Numbered from the stretch's first letter, positions 44,410 to 53,573 are shown. The stretch is 64,000 bases of DNA from Paraburkholderia sacchari (GCF_000785435.2 NZ_JTDB02000001.1:1268499-1332498); one strand, 5' to 3'. The notes: generated by a model from the sequence alone, not told the origin. A program made the numbers and translations.

Positions 44410-45564
44410 TCACTCCTTGTAACCCACGCCCAGCGCCCTCAAACGCCCGATCGCGCCCGCGTCGAACCCCCAGTCGACCAGCGCAGCGTGGCCCGCCTGC
44501 CCGCGTTCGGGCGATGGGCCGCGCACCGCCGATGGCGTGGCCGAAAAACGCGGCGCGGGCGCGGGCTGAACCACCCCCCCCACTTCGACGAAGCTGCCGC
44601 GCGCACGCTGCTGCGGATGCGCGGGTGCCTCGGAAAAACCCAGCACCGGCGCAACGCAAGCATCGCTGCCGTCGAATACGGCACACCACTCGTCGCGCGT
44701 GCGGGTGAGGAAGACCTCTTCGAAGCGCTTTCGCAGCACCGGCCAGCCGTCGCGGTCATGCTGGCGCGGCAGCGCCTCGCCAGCCAGCCCGAGCTTCTCG
44801 ATCAACTGCGCGTAGAAGCGCGCCTCGACCGCGCCAACCGCCATGTACTGGCCGTCGCGCGTGCGATAGCTGTCGTACCAGGGCGTGCCGCCGTCGAGCA
44901 GGTTGCTGGCGCGCGACTCGCGCCAGTTGCCCGATGCAATGAGGCCCCACACGTTCGCGCCTAGCTGCGCCGCGCCTTCCACCATTGCCGCGTCGACGAC
45001 CTGGCCCGCACCGCCGCGCTGCGTATTGAACAGCGCGGCGACCACGCCGAGCGCGAGCAGCATGCCGCCGCCGCCGAAGTCGCCCACGAGGTTCAGCGGC
45101 GGCACCGGCGCGGCGTCGGCCCGCCCAATGCCGGAGAGCACGCCGGCCAGCGCGATGTAGTTGAGGTCGTGCCCCGCCCGCGCCGCGAGCGGCCCGGTTT
45201 GCCCCCAGCCGGTCATGCGGCCGTAGACCAGCTTGGGATTGCGGGCGAGCGCCGTGTCCGGGCCAAGGCCGAGACGCTCCATCGTGCCTGGGCGAAACCC
45301 TTCGATCACAATGTCGGCCTGCGCCATCAGTTCGAGCGCGGCTTCAACTGCTTCGGGCTGCTTGAGATCGAGTGTGATCGAGCGGCGCCCGCGCCCCGTC
45401 ACGCTCACGTGCTTGCCGTTGACCTTGGGGCCAAGATCGGCCGGTGCCTCGGGGCGGTCGATGCGCAACACGTCCGCGCCCATGTCCGCGAGCAGCATGC
45501 CCGCGAACGGACCAGGCCCGATCGCTTCGAATTCCAGAACCCGTACTCCGCTCAAAACACCCAT
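44410..45564 (-). CDS. Alpha-methylacyl-CoA racemase (CaiB/BaiF family III CoA-transferase fold)
   Basis: A 384-residue protein. Residues matching the catalytic set of mycobacterial MCR are present with a constant +6 offset: His132-Asp133 in AGHDLNYIAL, Asp162 in VGDFGGGGML, Glu247 in AVEARF. This favours a racemase over a CoA transferase. It epimerises (R)- and (S)-2-methylacyl-CoAs so that a stereospecific acyl-CoA dehydrogenase can act. AAGGAGGAG precedes ATG 45564. It is flanked by terminators, so it has its own promoter. It strongly suggests that the local pathway handles a 2-methyl-branched acyl chain. Confidence 0.92.
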   Translation of the reverse strand: MGVLSGVRVLEFEAIGPGPFAGMLLADMGADVLRIDRPEAPADLGPKVNGKHVSVTGRGRRSITLDLKQPEAVEAALELMAQADIVIEGFRPGTMERLGLGPDTALARNPKLVYGRMTGWGQTGPLAARAGHDLNYIALAGVLSGIGRADAAPVPPLNLVGDFGGGGMLLALGVVAALFNTQRGGAGQVVDAAMVEGAAQLGANVWGLIASGNWRESRASNLLDGGTPWYDSYRTRDGQYMAVGAVEARFYAQLIEKLGLAGEALPRQHDRDGWPVLRKRFEEVFLTRTRDEWCAVFDGSDACVAPVLGFSEAPAHPQQRARGSFVEVGGVVQPAPAPRFSATPSAVRGPSPERGQAGHAALVDWGFDAGAIGRLRALGVGYKE

Positions 45565-45743
45565 CGTTGCTCCTCCTTGTTCGTGACTGTTGCGGATCAC
45601 GCGCACACGCATGACGATTGCGGCAATGCCGCGTGTCCGACAGGTCCAGTAAACCAGACCGGCACGCTCGACGGCCCCACCCGTCTGGAGTGGAACGCCC
45701 GAAGCATGCGCGCAGCCCATGACCTCGCCGCGCACGTAAACGC

Positions 45744-45777
45744 AAAAGGCGGCAGCGGGTCTTCCCCGACTGCCGCC
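45744..45777 (-). terminator. Probable terminator downstream of MFS gene
   Basis: Minus-strand hairpin GGCGGCAG / CTGCCGCC (with inner CGGGG/CCCG) followed by TTTTGCG. It separates the MFS/dehydrogenase unit from the racemase. Confidence 0.6.
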
Positions 45778-45805
45778 GCGCTGCCCGGCGATGCCCGCTG
45801 GTCTT

Positions 45806-47101
45806 TCAGCTTGCCGCTGTCTCCAGACGGACCAAGGCTTGCTTCGATCGATCCGGGTGCAGCCACAGCAACGCAACCACGGCTGCAAGCACAAGCAGCG
45901 CCGCCCCGCACACGAAACCCAGTTCATAGCCATGCGCGTCATGAATGCCGCGCGCCTGCACCAGTCGGCCGATCACGGCCGGAGCCACCGCACCGGCCAG
46001 ATTTCCCACCGCGGTAAGAATGGCGATCATGCTCGCCCGCTGACGGTCGGGCACCATCTCCGCGAGAATGGCCGGCGCGAGCGCAATGGCGATGGGCGGC
46101 AAAGCGCCCGCCACGGCGAATATCCACGCCTTGCGCGCGGGCGCCATCGGCACGAACGCGAGGACGCACAACAGCGCCGCCGCGCCGAGAATGGCCAAGC
46201 TCACGAGCACCACGCGGGCCTGACGGCTTGACGCCCCGCCGCGCAGCAGACGCTGCGACAGCAGGCTCAAGCCGATGGTGACCGGCATCGCGGTCACCAC
46301 CACGACCGCAAACCACCGGCCGGCCGCGATCGCGCTGAAACCCAAGCCGTTCTCCAGATACGCGGGCAGCCAGGTCATGGTGAGGCCAAGCGTCCAGTAG
46401 CCCGCGAAGCTGAACAGAAAGACGCCAAGCACGGACGGATTGAACAGCATGCGCCGGTACGGCAGACGCTCCGCCGTATCAGCGGCATCGACCTTGCCCT
46501 CGCGCCGGGACGCCGCGCCAATCGGCCCCTCTCGGCCACAGCACAGCCACAGCACGCTCCAGAGCGCGCCGGCCACGCCGAGAATCACGAAATTGGCGCG
46601 CCAGCCCCAATGCTGGTTCACCAGCGGAATCAGCAGCCCCGCGAGCAACAGCCCGCCACCCGCCCCCTGCACGACCACCGCGACAGGCAAGCTGCGCTTC
46701 GAGTCGGGAAACCATTTGTAGAGCGAATGAACCGACACGGGAAACGCCGGCCCTTCGGCGGCGCCCAGCAGCAAGCGGCAGACGAGAATCGCCGCTGCGC
46801 TGCTGGCGAACGCAATCGGCAACTGCAGGATCGCCCAACTGATGCCCATCGCCAGCAGTAGCAGGCGAGTGGGCACGCGATTGGCGAGAAACCCGACAAT
46901 CACCGTGGAGACGGAGAACAGCCAGTAAAAGCTGCCGGCGATCACGCCGAACTCGGAAGGCGAGAGATGCAACTCCGCCATCACGGGAACGGCCACCATC
47001 CCAAGGGAAATCTTGTCGATAAAGTTGATCAGCATGAAGCACGTCAGCATGGCTGCCGTGCCCCATGCCGCGCCGCGCCGATATGCAATGGAATCGCTCA
47101 T
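45806..47101 (-). CDS. MFS transporter (anion:cation symporter family)
   Basis: A 431-residue twelve-helix transporter with LINFIDKISLGMVAVPV in helix 1 and RLLLGAAEGPAFPV in helix 4, as in the ACS family of organic acid importers. It is last of a seven-gene minus-strand set (SDR, acyl-CoA dehydrogenase, MaoC, lyase, two more dehydrogenases). It likely imports the carboxylic acid processed by them. Confidence 0.87.
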   Translation of the reverse strand: MSDSIAYRRGAAWGTAAMLTCFMLINFIDKISLGMVAVPVMAELHLSPSEFGVIAGSFYWLFSVSTVIVGFLANRVPTRLLLLAMGISWAILQLPIAFASSAAAILVCRLLLGAAEGPAFPVSVHSLYKWFPDSKRSLPVAVVVQGAGGGLLLAGLLIPLVNQHWGWRANFVILGVAGALWSVLWLCCGREGPIGAASRREGKVDAADTAERLPYRRMLFNPSVLGVFLFSFAGYWTLGLTMTWLPAYLENGLGFSAIAAGRWFAVVVVTAMPVTIGLSLLSQRLLRGGASSRQARVVLVSLAILGAAALLCVLAFVPMAPARKAWIFAVAGALPPIAIALAPAILAEMVPDRQRASMIAILTAVGNLAGAVAPAVIGRLVQARGIHDAHGYELGFVCGAALLVLAAVVALLWLHPDRSKQALVRLETAAS

Positions 47102-47238
47102 GAAATTTCCTGTTTGCCGGACCTGCTGGCCACCCTGCCGATTGAAGGCGCGTCCGCGCCTGGGCAGCAGGCGCCATGCACATGCGGCGCGACCCGGATG
47201 CGTTCGCGCCGCCGCCTCATTGTCACCAAGTCACCGCA

Positions 47239-48396
47239 TCACCCCGCGAACGCGGGCGCGGATCCGCAATCCTCCGCCACCGTGCGCGCGAAGCGGTCCG
47301 TGTGATGATCGGCGTCGCCGAACATCTGCCCCGCCGCCGTGAGGAACTTGAAGTAGTCGCCCACCACCAGCTCGGCGGTCACGCCAATGCCGCCATGCAA
47401 CTGAATCGCATTTTGCCCGATAAAGCGCGCGGCCCTCGCCACCATTGCCTTGGCGCCGCTGATGGCGCGCCGTCGCTCGGCCGGCGTCGACGCATCGATG
47501 GCGGCCACGGCCAGATGCGTCATGGAAAGCGCAAGCTCCTTCTGAACCTGCATGTCGGCAAGCCGGTGGCGCAGCGCCTGGAACGCGGCGAGCGGCTGGC
47601 CGAACTGACGCCGCGTGCGCAGGTACTCGGCTGTCGTGCCGATGAGCTGATCAATGGCGCCCACCGAGGCCGCGCACAGCGCCGCGATGCCGCTATCGAG
47701 ACCGGCTTCGAGTATGACCGCGCCTTTGCGCGGATCGCCGAGCACGTCCGACGCCGCCACGATGACCGACTCGAAGGTGACCTCCGCGGCGCGCTGGCCA
47801 TCGACGGTCGGGTACGCGCGCACGCTCACGCCCTGGGCGTGCGCGTCCACCATGAACAGCGTCACCGCTTCGACGGCCGGATTCCAGGCCGGAACGATGA
47901 ACGCATCGGCCGCGCCACCGTGCCATACGTGCAGCTTGCCGCCATCGATCCGATAGCCGTCGCCCAGCGCCGAGGCAATGGTTTGCGGCCGGTCGAAATC
48001 GAAACGCGCATTGCGCTCCTGCCATGCGGGCGTGACGATCTTGCTGCCGTCGGCCAGCGCCGGCAGCCAGCGAGCCTTGAAGCTTTCGCTGCCGTGCGCC
48101 GCGATCATGCCCGCGCTCACCACGCTGCTCGGGATCAGCGGCTCCAGCAGCAGCGCGCGGCCTGCTTCGTACTGCACAACGAAGATGTCGGCGGCGCTGC
48201 CCGAAAAGCCGCCGTATGCCTCGGGCACCGTGAGGGCCAGCAGGCCGAACTCGGCATAGGTGCGCCACGCGGCGCGGCACAGCCCGTCGTGCTCGCGCGC
48301 CACCTTGCGGCGATGCTCGACCGTGTACTCGTTTTCGGCGTAGCGCCGCAGCGTGTCGGCAAGCTGACGCTGCTCATCGGTATAGGAAAAGTCCAT
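47239..48396 (-). CDS. Acyl-CoA dehydrogenase, PimD-like small subunit
   Basis: A 385-residue ACAD. The N-terminus is MDFSYTDEQRQLADTLRRY. The C-terminus QLHGGIGVTAELVVGDYFKFL lacks the usual ...GT(S/N)E motif. This layout matches the small subunit of pimeloyl-CoA dehydrogenase and the FadE28-type partners of alpha2beta2 ACADs. It starts 9 bp after the companion gene at 48406, so the two products probably form a heteromer. The conserved catalytic residue was not located by eye. Confidence 0.88.
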   Translation of the reverse strand: MDFSYTDEQRQLADTLRRYAENEYTVEHRRKVAREHDGLCRAAWRTYAEFGLLALTVPEAYGGFSGSAADIFVVQYEAGRALLLEPLIPSSVVSAGMIAAHGSESFKARWLPALADGSKIVTPAWQERNARFDFDRPQTIASALGDGYRIDGGKLHVWHGGAADAFIVPAWNPAVEAVTLFMVDAHAQGVSVRAYPTVDGQRAAEVTFESVIVAASDVLGDPRKGAVILEAGLDSGIAALCAASVGAIDQLIGTTAEYLRTRRQFGQPLAAFQALRHRLADMQVQKELALSMTHLAVAAIDASTPAERRRAISGAKAMVARAARFIGQNAIQLHGGIGVTAELVVGDYFKFLTAAGQMFGDADHHTDRFARTVAEDCGSAPAFAG

Positions 48397-48405
48397 TTTC
48401 GTGCC

Positions 48406-49599
48406 TCACTGTTCGAGGATCGCTTTCGCGATGATCTCTCGTTGCACTTCGTTCGTGCCGCCGTAAATCGTCGGCTTGCGCAACTCCAGATAATTGCCGG
48501 TCACCGCCGCCGCGTGAGCCGGCGCCGGCGTCCAGCCGTCGTAGCCGCCCGCGAGCCAGGACGGCGCGTAGGGCCATGCGTCGGGCCCCATCACGTCGAG
48601 TTGCAGCGCCGCGATCTCCTGCTGAAGCTCCGAGCCGCGAATCTTGAGGATCGACGCCTCCGCGCCCGCGCCCTTACTGCGCGCCTGGGTCGCCACGCGC
48701 AGCAGCAGCATTTCGAGCGCCATGATCTCCATTTCGAGCCGCGCGATGCGCTCGCGCACGCGCATATCGTCGATCAACGGCTGCCCGCCGGCCCGCGCGC
48801 CGGTCGCGAAGGTCTTGAGCAACTGCATCTCGCGATGGCAGTTGCCAAGGCCCGCGATGCCAGTGCGCTCGTGACCCAGCAGATACTTCGCGTAGGTCCA
48901 GCCCGCGTTTTCCTCGCCGACGAGATTCTCGACCGGCACCTTGACGTCGTCGAACCAGACCTCGTTGACGTCGCACGCGCCTTCTAGCGTCTCGATGGGC
49001 CGCACGGTGATGCCGGGCGTGTTCATGTCGATCAGCAACAGCGAGATGCCGGCCTGCGGCTTTGCCTGCGAGTCGGTGCGCACGAGGCAGAAAATCCAGT
49101 TGGCGTACTGCGCATACGAGGTCCACGTCTTCTGGCCGTTCACCACGTAGTGGTCGCCCTCGCGAACCGCGCGCGTCTTGAGCGACGCAAGGTCGGAACC
49201 CGCGCCGGGCTCCGAGTAGCCCTGGCACCACCAGTCCTCCGACGCGACGATGCGCGCGAGAAAACGCTGGTGCTGCGCGCTATTGCCGAATTTCATCAGC
49301 ACCGGCCCGATCATGCTCAAGCCGAACGGCATCTGCCGCGGCGCGCCAGCCACCGCGCACTCCACCTCGAACAGGTGACGCTGCAGCGTGGTCCACCCCG
49401 TGCCGCCGAATTCGACCGGCCAGCCCGGCGCGCCCCAGCCGCGCGCGTGCAGAATGCGCTGCCACTGCACGAAGTCTTCGCGTTCGAGATGCTGGTGCCC
49501 GAGCACCTTGTCGCGGATCGCATCCGGAAGATTCGCCCTGACGAAGCGCCGCACCTCGTCGCGGAAGGCGATGTCCTCGGGGGAATAATTGAGGTTCAT
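48406..49599 (-). CDS. Acyl-CoA dehydrogenase, PimC-like large subunit
   Basis: A 397-residue ACAD with GYSEPGAGSDLASLKTRA, VVNGQKTWTSYAQ and a C-terminal TIYGGTNEVQREIIAKAIL. It resembles PimC and FadE29-type subunits, which act on acyl-CoAs with bulky or carboxylated chains. ATG 49599 is preferred over TTG 49605 because of AGGGA spacing. The adjacent PimD-like gene is the expected partner. Confidence 0.9.
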   Translation of the reverse strand: MNLNYSPEDIAFRDEVRRFVRANLPDAIRDKVLGHQHLEREDFVQWQRILHARGWGAPGWPVEFGGTGWTTLQRHLFEVECAVAGAPRQMPFGLSMIGPVLMKFGNSAQHQRFLARIVASEDWWCQGYSEPGAGSDLASLKTRAVREGDHYVVNGQKTWTSYAQYANWIFCLVRTDSQAKPQAGISLLLIDMNTPGITVRPIETLEGACDVNEVWFDDVKVPVENLVGEENAGWTYAKYLLGHERTGIAGLGNCHREMQLLKTFATGARAGGQPLIDDMRVRERIARLEMEIMALEMLLLRVATQARSKGAGAEASILKIRGSELQQEIAALQLDVMGPDAWPYAPSWLAGGYDGWTPAPAHAAAVTGNYLELRKPTIYGGTNEVQREIIAKAILEQ

Positions 49600-49654
49600 G
49601 TCCAATCCCTGATGATCATATGGAGTCCAGATTAGCGTGGCGCCGGACGCGGCA

Positions 49655-50449
49655 TTACGCGCCCTGCTTCGGCTTGCGAACGGGAAGTTCGTTGCGCGGA
49701 TCCTGGCTCAGCACGAGGTCCCACAGCGCTTGACCCACGGGCTGCTGGCGCTCTTCATAAAGATGGCCGATCAACCCGGCCGCGCGCCCCACGAGCATGA
49801 AGCCGCGCGCGAGCAGCGGGTCCAGCCCCATGTCGCCGACGATGGCCCCGATCGCGCCCACCGCATTGATCGGCAGCCGCTTGTGAAGTTCGTCGCGCAA
49901 TACCTGTTCGATCGCGAGCATCAGCCGCCAATGCTTGCCAAAGCAACCGTTCTCGCGCGAGGCCTCGGCGAGCGTCGCCACGCGCGGATCGCCGTTCACA
50001 TGGATCGGGTGACCCACGCCGTAGATCGGCTGCTTCTTTTCCTTCGTGCGTTGCAGCGTTGCGCGGGCGCAGGCCAGCATGGCTTCGTCGCTGGCGTCGT
50101 CGTCCAGATCCTTCGCGGCCTCGACCAGCATCTCGGCGCAATTCTGCGTCGTGCCGAGGAACACACTGCCCGCGCCGAGCAGGCCCGCCGCAACGGCGGC
50201 CTGCATCGCCTCGGGCGCGCCAAGGTAAGTCAGGCGCGCGCTCATCGCGCTCGGCGTGAGGCCGTGATCGCAGGCCGTCACGAGAATCAGGTTGACCATG
50301 CGCTTTTCGCGCTCGTCCGGCACGCGGTTCAAGATGGTCAACATCATCGTTTCGACGAAGTCCAGCTTGCCGAGAATCTCCTTCGACAAGTCCTTGCCGC
50401 GAACCGTGATTTTGTCGATCGTGGTGTAACCGATTTCAGTCTTGATCAT
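49655..50449 (-). CDS. Citryl-CoA lyase / citrate-synthase-like protein
   Basis: A 264-residue protein matching the small-domain half of citrate synthase. It has VTACDHGLTPSAMSAR, GAGSVFLGTTQNCAEML, and YGVGHPIHVNGDPR, which carry the conserved His residues of the citrate-synthase fold. It is far shorter than citrate synthase (about 430), as in citryl-CoA lyases. These carry out retro-aldol cleavage of a CoA ester with a tertiary alcohol. In this cluster it may cleave an alkyl-citryl- or citramalyl-type CoA intermediate. ATG 50449 is chosen; upstream extension would cover the MaoC gene. Confidence 0.85.
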   Translation of the reverse strand: MIKTEIGYTTIDKITVRGKDLSKEILGKLDFVETMMLTILNRVPDEREKRMVNLILVTACDHGLTPSAMSARLTYLGAPEAMQAAVAAGLLGAGSVFLGTTQNCAEMLVEAAKDLDDDASDEAMLACARATLQRTKEKKQPIYGVGHPIHVNGDPRVATLAEASRENGCFGKHWRLMLAIEQVLRDELHKRLPINAVGAIGAIVGDMGLDPLLARGFMLVGRAAGLIGHLYEERQQPVGQALWDLVLSQDPRNELPVRKPKQGA

Positions 50450-50463
50450 GATGCGTTCCGTAT

Positions 50464-50973
50464 TCAATGCGCTTCGGCGGCAGCCGGCCGGCGGCTCACC
50501 ATCATCTTTACGAGGCACTCGCACACGGCCTCGCCTTTCTGGTTGAATGCGACGCGGCGAAACTCCACGATGCCGCGCGCCGGGTCCGAAGTTTCGCGGC
50601 GTCCGCAGACTTCGATGCTGCCCTTGATCGTGTCGCCAATCAGCGTGGGACGCGGAAAGCGGAAGTTCACCTCCAGCATGCCGATCAGCGACGGTTCGAG
50701 CAGTTGATTGACCACCGTGCGCGTGTTGAGCCCCGACAGGATCGAAGCGACCAGCATGCCGTGGGCGATGCGCTTGCCCCACGACGTCCCGGCGGCGTAA
50801 TCCGCATCCACGTGCACGCGGTTGTAGTCGGCGCTCAGGGCCGCGAAGCTCACCACGTCGGCCTCGGTCACGGTCCGGCTCGCGGTCTCGAACTGCAGGC
50901 CCGGCGTCATGTCTTCCCAGTAGTAGCGCAGCGCCCCGATGGCTTGCGGCGCGATCTCCTGTGTGTTCGTCAT
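50464..50973 (-). CDS. MaoC-family enoyl-CoA hydratase
   Basis: A 169-residue hot-dog protein with AALSADYNRVHVDADYAAGTSWGKRIAHGML, where the catalytic Asp/Asn-His pair is at DYN...AHG. It is 14 bp upstream of the lyase and 9 bp after the next acyl-CoA dehydrogenase. It likely hydrates a 2-enoyl- or methylene-CoA, giving the hydroxyl needed for the lyase reaction. Mesaconyl/itaconyl-CoA hydratases belong to the same family. Confidence 0.88.
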   Translation of the reverse strand: MTNTQEIAPQAIGALRYYWEDMTPGLQFETASRTVTEADVVSFAALSADYNRVHVDADYAAGTSWGKRIAHGMLVASILSGLNTRTVVNQLLEPSLIGMLEVNFRFPRPTLIGDTIKGSIEVCGRRETSDPARGIVEFRRVAFNQKGEAVCECLVKMMVSRRPAAAEAH

Positions 50974-50982
50974 CGCTCGCCC

Positions 50983-52131
50983 CTATACGATCGCGGACAT
51001 GCCCAGCACTTCGCGGCCCACGATCAGCGTCTGGATCTCGGCCGTGCCTTCCGGAATCACGCCGCCGCTCGTGTCGCGGAAAATGCGCTCCAGCGGATAC
51101 TCCGTCGAATAGCCCAGCCCGCCATGCACGGCAATGGCGATCTTCGCCACTTCATGAGCCGCTTCAGCGGCGTAGAGCTTCGCAATCGAGCATTCGATGC
51201 GCGAGGGCAAGCCCTTCTGCAGCGACGCCGCGGCCTTGTAGCCGAGTGCGCGCGCGGCCTCGACCCGCACCATCATGTCCACAATGTGTTTCTGCACGAG
51301 CTGGAACTGACCGATGGTCTTGCCAAACTGCTTGCGCGTCTTCGCGTACTCGATGGAGAGGTCGAGCGCGGCCTGCGCCGCGCCCACAGCGCCCATGGCG
51401 ATATTCATGCGGCCATAGTTGAGGCCGATCGCCATGGCCTTGAGCGCGGAGCCTTCGGCGCCGAGAAGATTTTCTTTCGGAATCCGTACATTATCGATGA
51501 ACAATTCCGAGGTGCCCGAACCCTTGAGCACCATTTTGTCGACCAGCCGCGCTTCGATTGACGTGGCCGCCTTGTCGATGAGAAACAGCGAATGACCGCC
51601 ATCGCATGTCGCGCTATGCGTGCGTGCCAGCACGATCACGTAATCGGCGGCAACGCCATTGGTGATCCAGAGCTTGGTGCCGTTGAGCAGGTAATGGTCG
51701 CCCTTGTCCTCGGCTCGCGTTTCCACGCCCGCCGGGTTCGAGCCGTGATTCGGCTCGCTGAACGCCACGCACGCGCCTTTTTCCGATGCGAGCACCGGAG
51801 CGAGGAAATGCGCCTTCTGCTGCTCCGTGCCGTACTGGCTCACCAGCCGCAGAAAAACGTTGGTGATATTGACGATGGTGCGCAACGAGCCCCAGAAGTA
51901 ACCGGCTTCCTCCAGCATCATGGCCCACGTGACGAAGTCGAGCCCCATGCCGCCCGACTCCTCCGGCAGAAGACCGCCGATATAGCCGAACTGGCTCATG
52001 CCGGCCAGCACGTCCAGCGGGATGTGGCGCGCCTTCTCGCAGGCGTCGATGCGGGGCGCAACTTCCTTGCGCATATAGCGGCGGATGCTGTCGCGCAGCG
52101 CCACCTGGTCCGGGTCGAATTCAAAGTCCAT
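50983..52131 (-). CDS. Acyl-CoA dehydrogenase (operon 2)
   Basis: A 382-residue ACAD: N-terminal MDFEFDPDQVALRDSIRRYMRKEVAPRI, FSEPNHGSNPAGVETRA, and C-terminal IPEGTAEIQTLIVGRE with Glu in the MCAD-type catalytic position. It is second in the minus-strand operon after the SDR. Glutaryl-CoA-dehydrogenase-like substrates are possible, but specificity is not determinable. Confidence 0.9.
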   Translation of the reverse strand: MDFEFDPDQVALRDSIRRYMRKEVAPRIDACEKARHIPLDVLAGMSQFGYIGGLLPEESGGMGLDFVTWAMMLEEAGYFWGSLRTIVNITNVFLRLVSQYGTEQQKAHFLAPVLASEKGACVAFSEPNHGSNPAGVETRAEDKGDHYLLNGTKLWITNGVAADYVIVLARTHSATCDGGHSLFLIDKAATSIEARLVDKMVLKGSGTSELFIDNVRIPKENLLGAEGSALKAMAIGLNYGRMNIAMGAVGAAQAALDLSIEYAKTRKQFGKTIGQFQLVQKHIVDMMVRVEAARALGYKAAASLQKGLPSRIECSIAKLYAAEAAHEVAKIAIAVHGGLGYSTEYPLERIFRDTSGGVIPEGTAEIQTLIVGREVLGMSAIV

Positions 52132-52168
52132 CTGTTGACCTCTCTGTTACGCAACGCACACGCGGGCG

Positions 52169-52921
52169 TTACGAAGAAAAACGTCCGCCCGTCACGTAAA
52201 GCGTGACGCCGGTGATATAGCGCGCCCGCTCCGAAGCCATGAAGGCAACCGACGAGGCAATGTCTTCAGGCACGCCGAGAAAACCCACCGGATTCTTCGC
52301 CAGCGCGTTGTCGCGCAGCGTTTCGTAGGTGGGGTTGGCGCGCATGAGTTCGGTTTCGATGAAGCCCGGCGCAATCGCGTTCACGGTGATGCCGAACTTC
52401 GCCTGCTCGAGAGACAGCGCGCGCGTGAAGCCGACGAGCCCCAGCTTGGCCGTGCTGTAGTTGGTCTGACCAGGATTGCCGAACACCGAGCGCGAAGCAA
52501 TGTTGACGATGCGCCCCCACTTGCGGGCCATCATGCCGGGCAGCACCGCACGGCTACAGTGGAACGCGCCCTTGAGGATGGTGTCGACGACGGCGTCCCA
52601 TTCGGACTCGTCCATTTTCGTCAGATAGCGGTCCTTATTGAATCCGGCATTGTTCACGAGGATGTCCACGCCGCCGAACGCTGAGGCGGCCTGCTCGACC
52701 ATGCCCGCCACCGCGTCGCGATCGCAGACGTCGCATCGCACCGCAATCGCCTGCCCGCCCGACGCGTTGATCTCGCCAGCCACCTGCTGCGCGGCGGCGA
52801 GATCGATGTCCGAGATCACCACCCGTGCGCCTTCTTGTGCAAGCATGCGCGCCACTTCGGCGCCAATGCCTCGGCCGCTGCCGGTCACGAGCGCCGCCTT
52901 GCCGGATATTCCGAGATCCAT
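52169..52921 (-). CDS. SDR-family oxidoreductase (FabG-like)
   Basis: A 250-residue short-chain dehydrogenase: TGSGRGIGAEVAR, DILVNNAGFNKD, NIASRSVFGN and the YSTAK motif. GGAGCAGAC sets ATG 52921. It is first gene of the minus-strand operon of acyl-CoA enzymes, and probably a 3-hydroxyacyl-CoA dehydrogenase or ketoreductase. Confidence 0.9.
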   Translation of the reverse strand: MDLGISGKAALVTGSGRGIGAEVARMLAQEGARVVISDIDLAAAQQVAGEINASGGQAIAVRCDVCDRDAVAGMVEQAASAFGGVDILVNNAGFNKDRYLTKMDESEWDAVVDTILKGAFHCSRAVLPGMMARKWGRIVNIASRSVFGNPGQTNYSTAKLGLVGFTRALSLEQAKFGITVNAIAPGFIETELMRANPTYETLRDNALAKNPVGFLGVPEDIASSVAFMASERARYITGVTLYVTGGRFSS

Positions 52922-53145
52922 GTCTGCTCCTCCATTCTGGTCCTGCGCCACACGCGCGTGGTTGCGCGCCGGCTTGTTTTTGTCGGGCCGGGATAGCTGA
53001 TTTCCGCATCCGGCCAAGGTATGGAAAGACTACGGGTTCGCGTTCGCGGCTTCAATGCGGAGGACGGGGGGGATGGAAGGGCGAATCGGGTGGGGAGGCG
53101 CGCGGGTGGCGGCGAATCAGGCCATCGGGCCTGTGCCCCATAAAG

Positions 53146-53177
53146 CAGAAAAGCACCTTCGACGAGGTGCTTTTCTG
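53146..53177. terminator. Bidirectional intrinsic terminator
   Basis: CAGAAAAGCACCT-N6-AGGTGCTTTTCTG: a 13-bp stem with A-rich and T-rich arms. It lies 31 bp beyond the BON stop (minus strand) and between two minus-strand units. Confidence 0.85.
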
Positions 53178-53207
53178 TGTGAGACCGAACCACGAACCAC
53201 AGATGTG

Positions 53208-53573
53208 TCAGAACGTGGAGAGCGTCAGCGTATTCTTCACCGAGGTCACGCCCTGAACCGTGCTAACGACCTGCGTAGCCTTGTCGATTTGCGCCTGCTC
53301 CGGCACCCAGCCCTGCAGGATCACCGCGCCATCGTGGACGCGAACGGTGATGCCACTCGTCTGCAGTCCTTTCGTCTTGTCGAGCGCATTCAATATGCGC
53401 CTGCGCAACGCCCGGTCGGCGGCCTTCGAGGGCGGCGCGCTCGCGGCGCTCGCCGTGGCCACGCCCGAAGTCGAGACGCCCGGCGCCGAAGCGCCGTCCT
53501 GCGCGTACGCGTTGAACGAGACGGCCACGCCCGCGACCATGCCCCATGCCAGGCCAATTCGAATCATTTTCAT
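53208..53573 (-). CDS. Periplasmic BON-domain protein 2
   Basis: A 121-residue exported protein: signal peptide ending near FNAYAQ, Ala/Ser linker, and one BON domain (ITVRVHDGAVILQGWVPEQ ... VQGVTSVKNTL). ATG 53573 has AAGGA at good spacing; the more upstream ATG 53582 abuts it. It is similar in architecture to the BON protein at 11949 and likewise follows a porin gene (86 bp). Confidence 0.85.
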   Translation of the reverse strand: MKMIRIGLAWGMVAGVAVSFNAYAQDGASAPGVSTSGVATASAASAPPSKAADRALRRRILNALDKTKGLQTSGITVRVHDGAVILQGWVPEQAQIDKATQVVSTVQGVTSVKNTLTLSTF

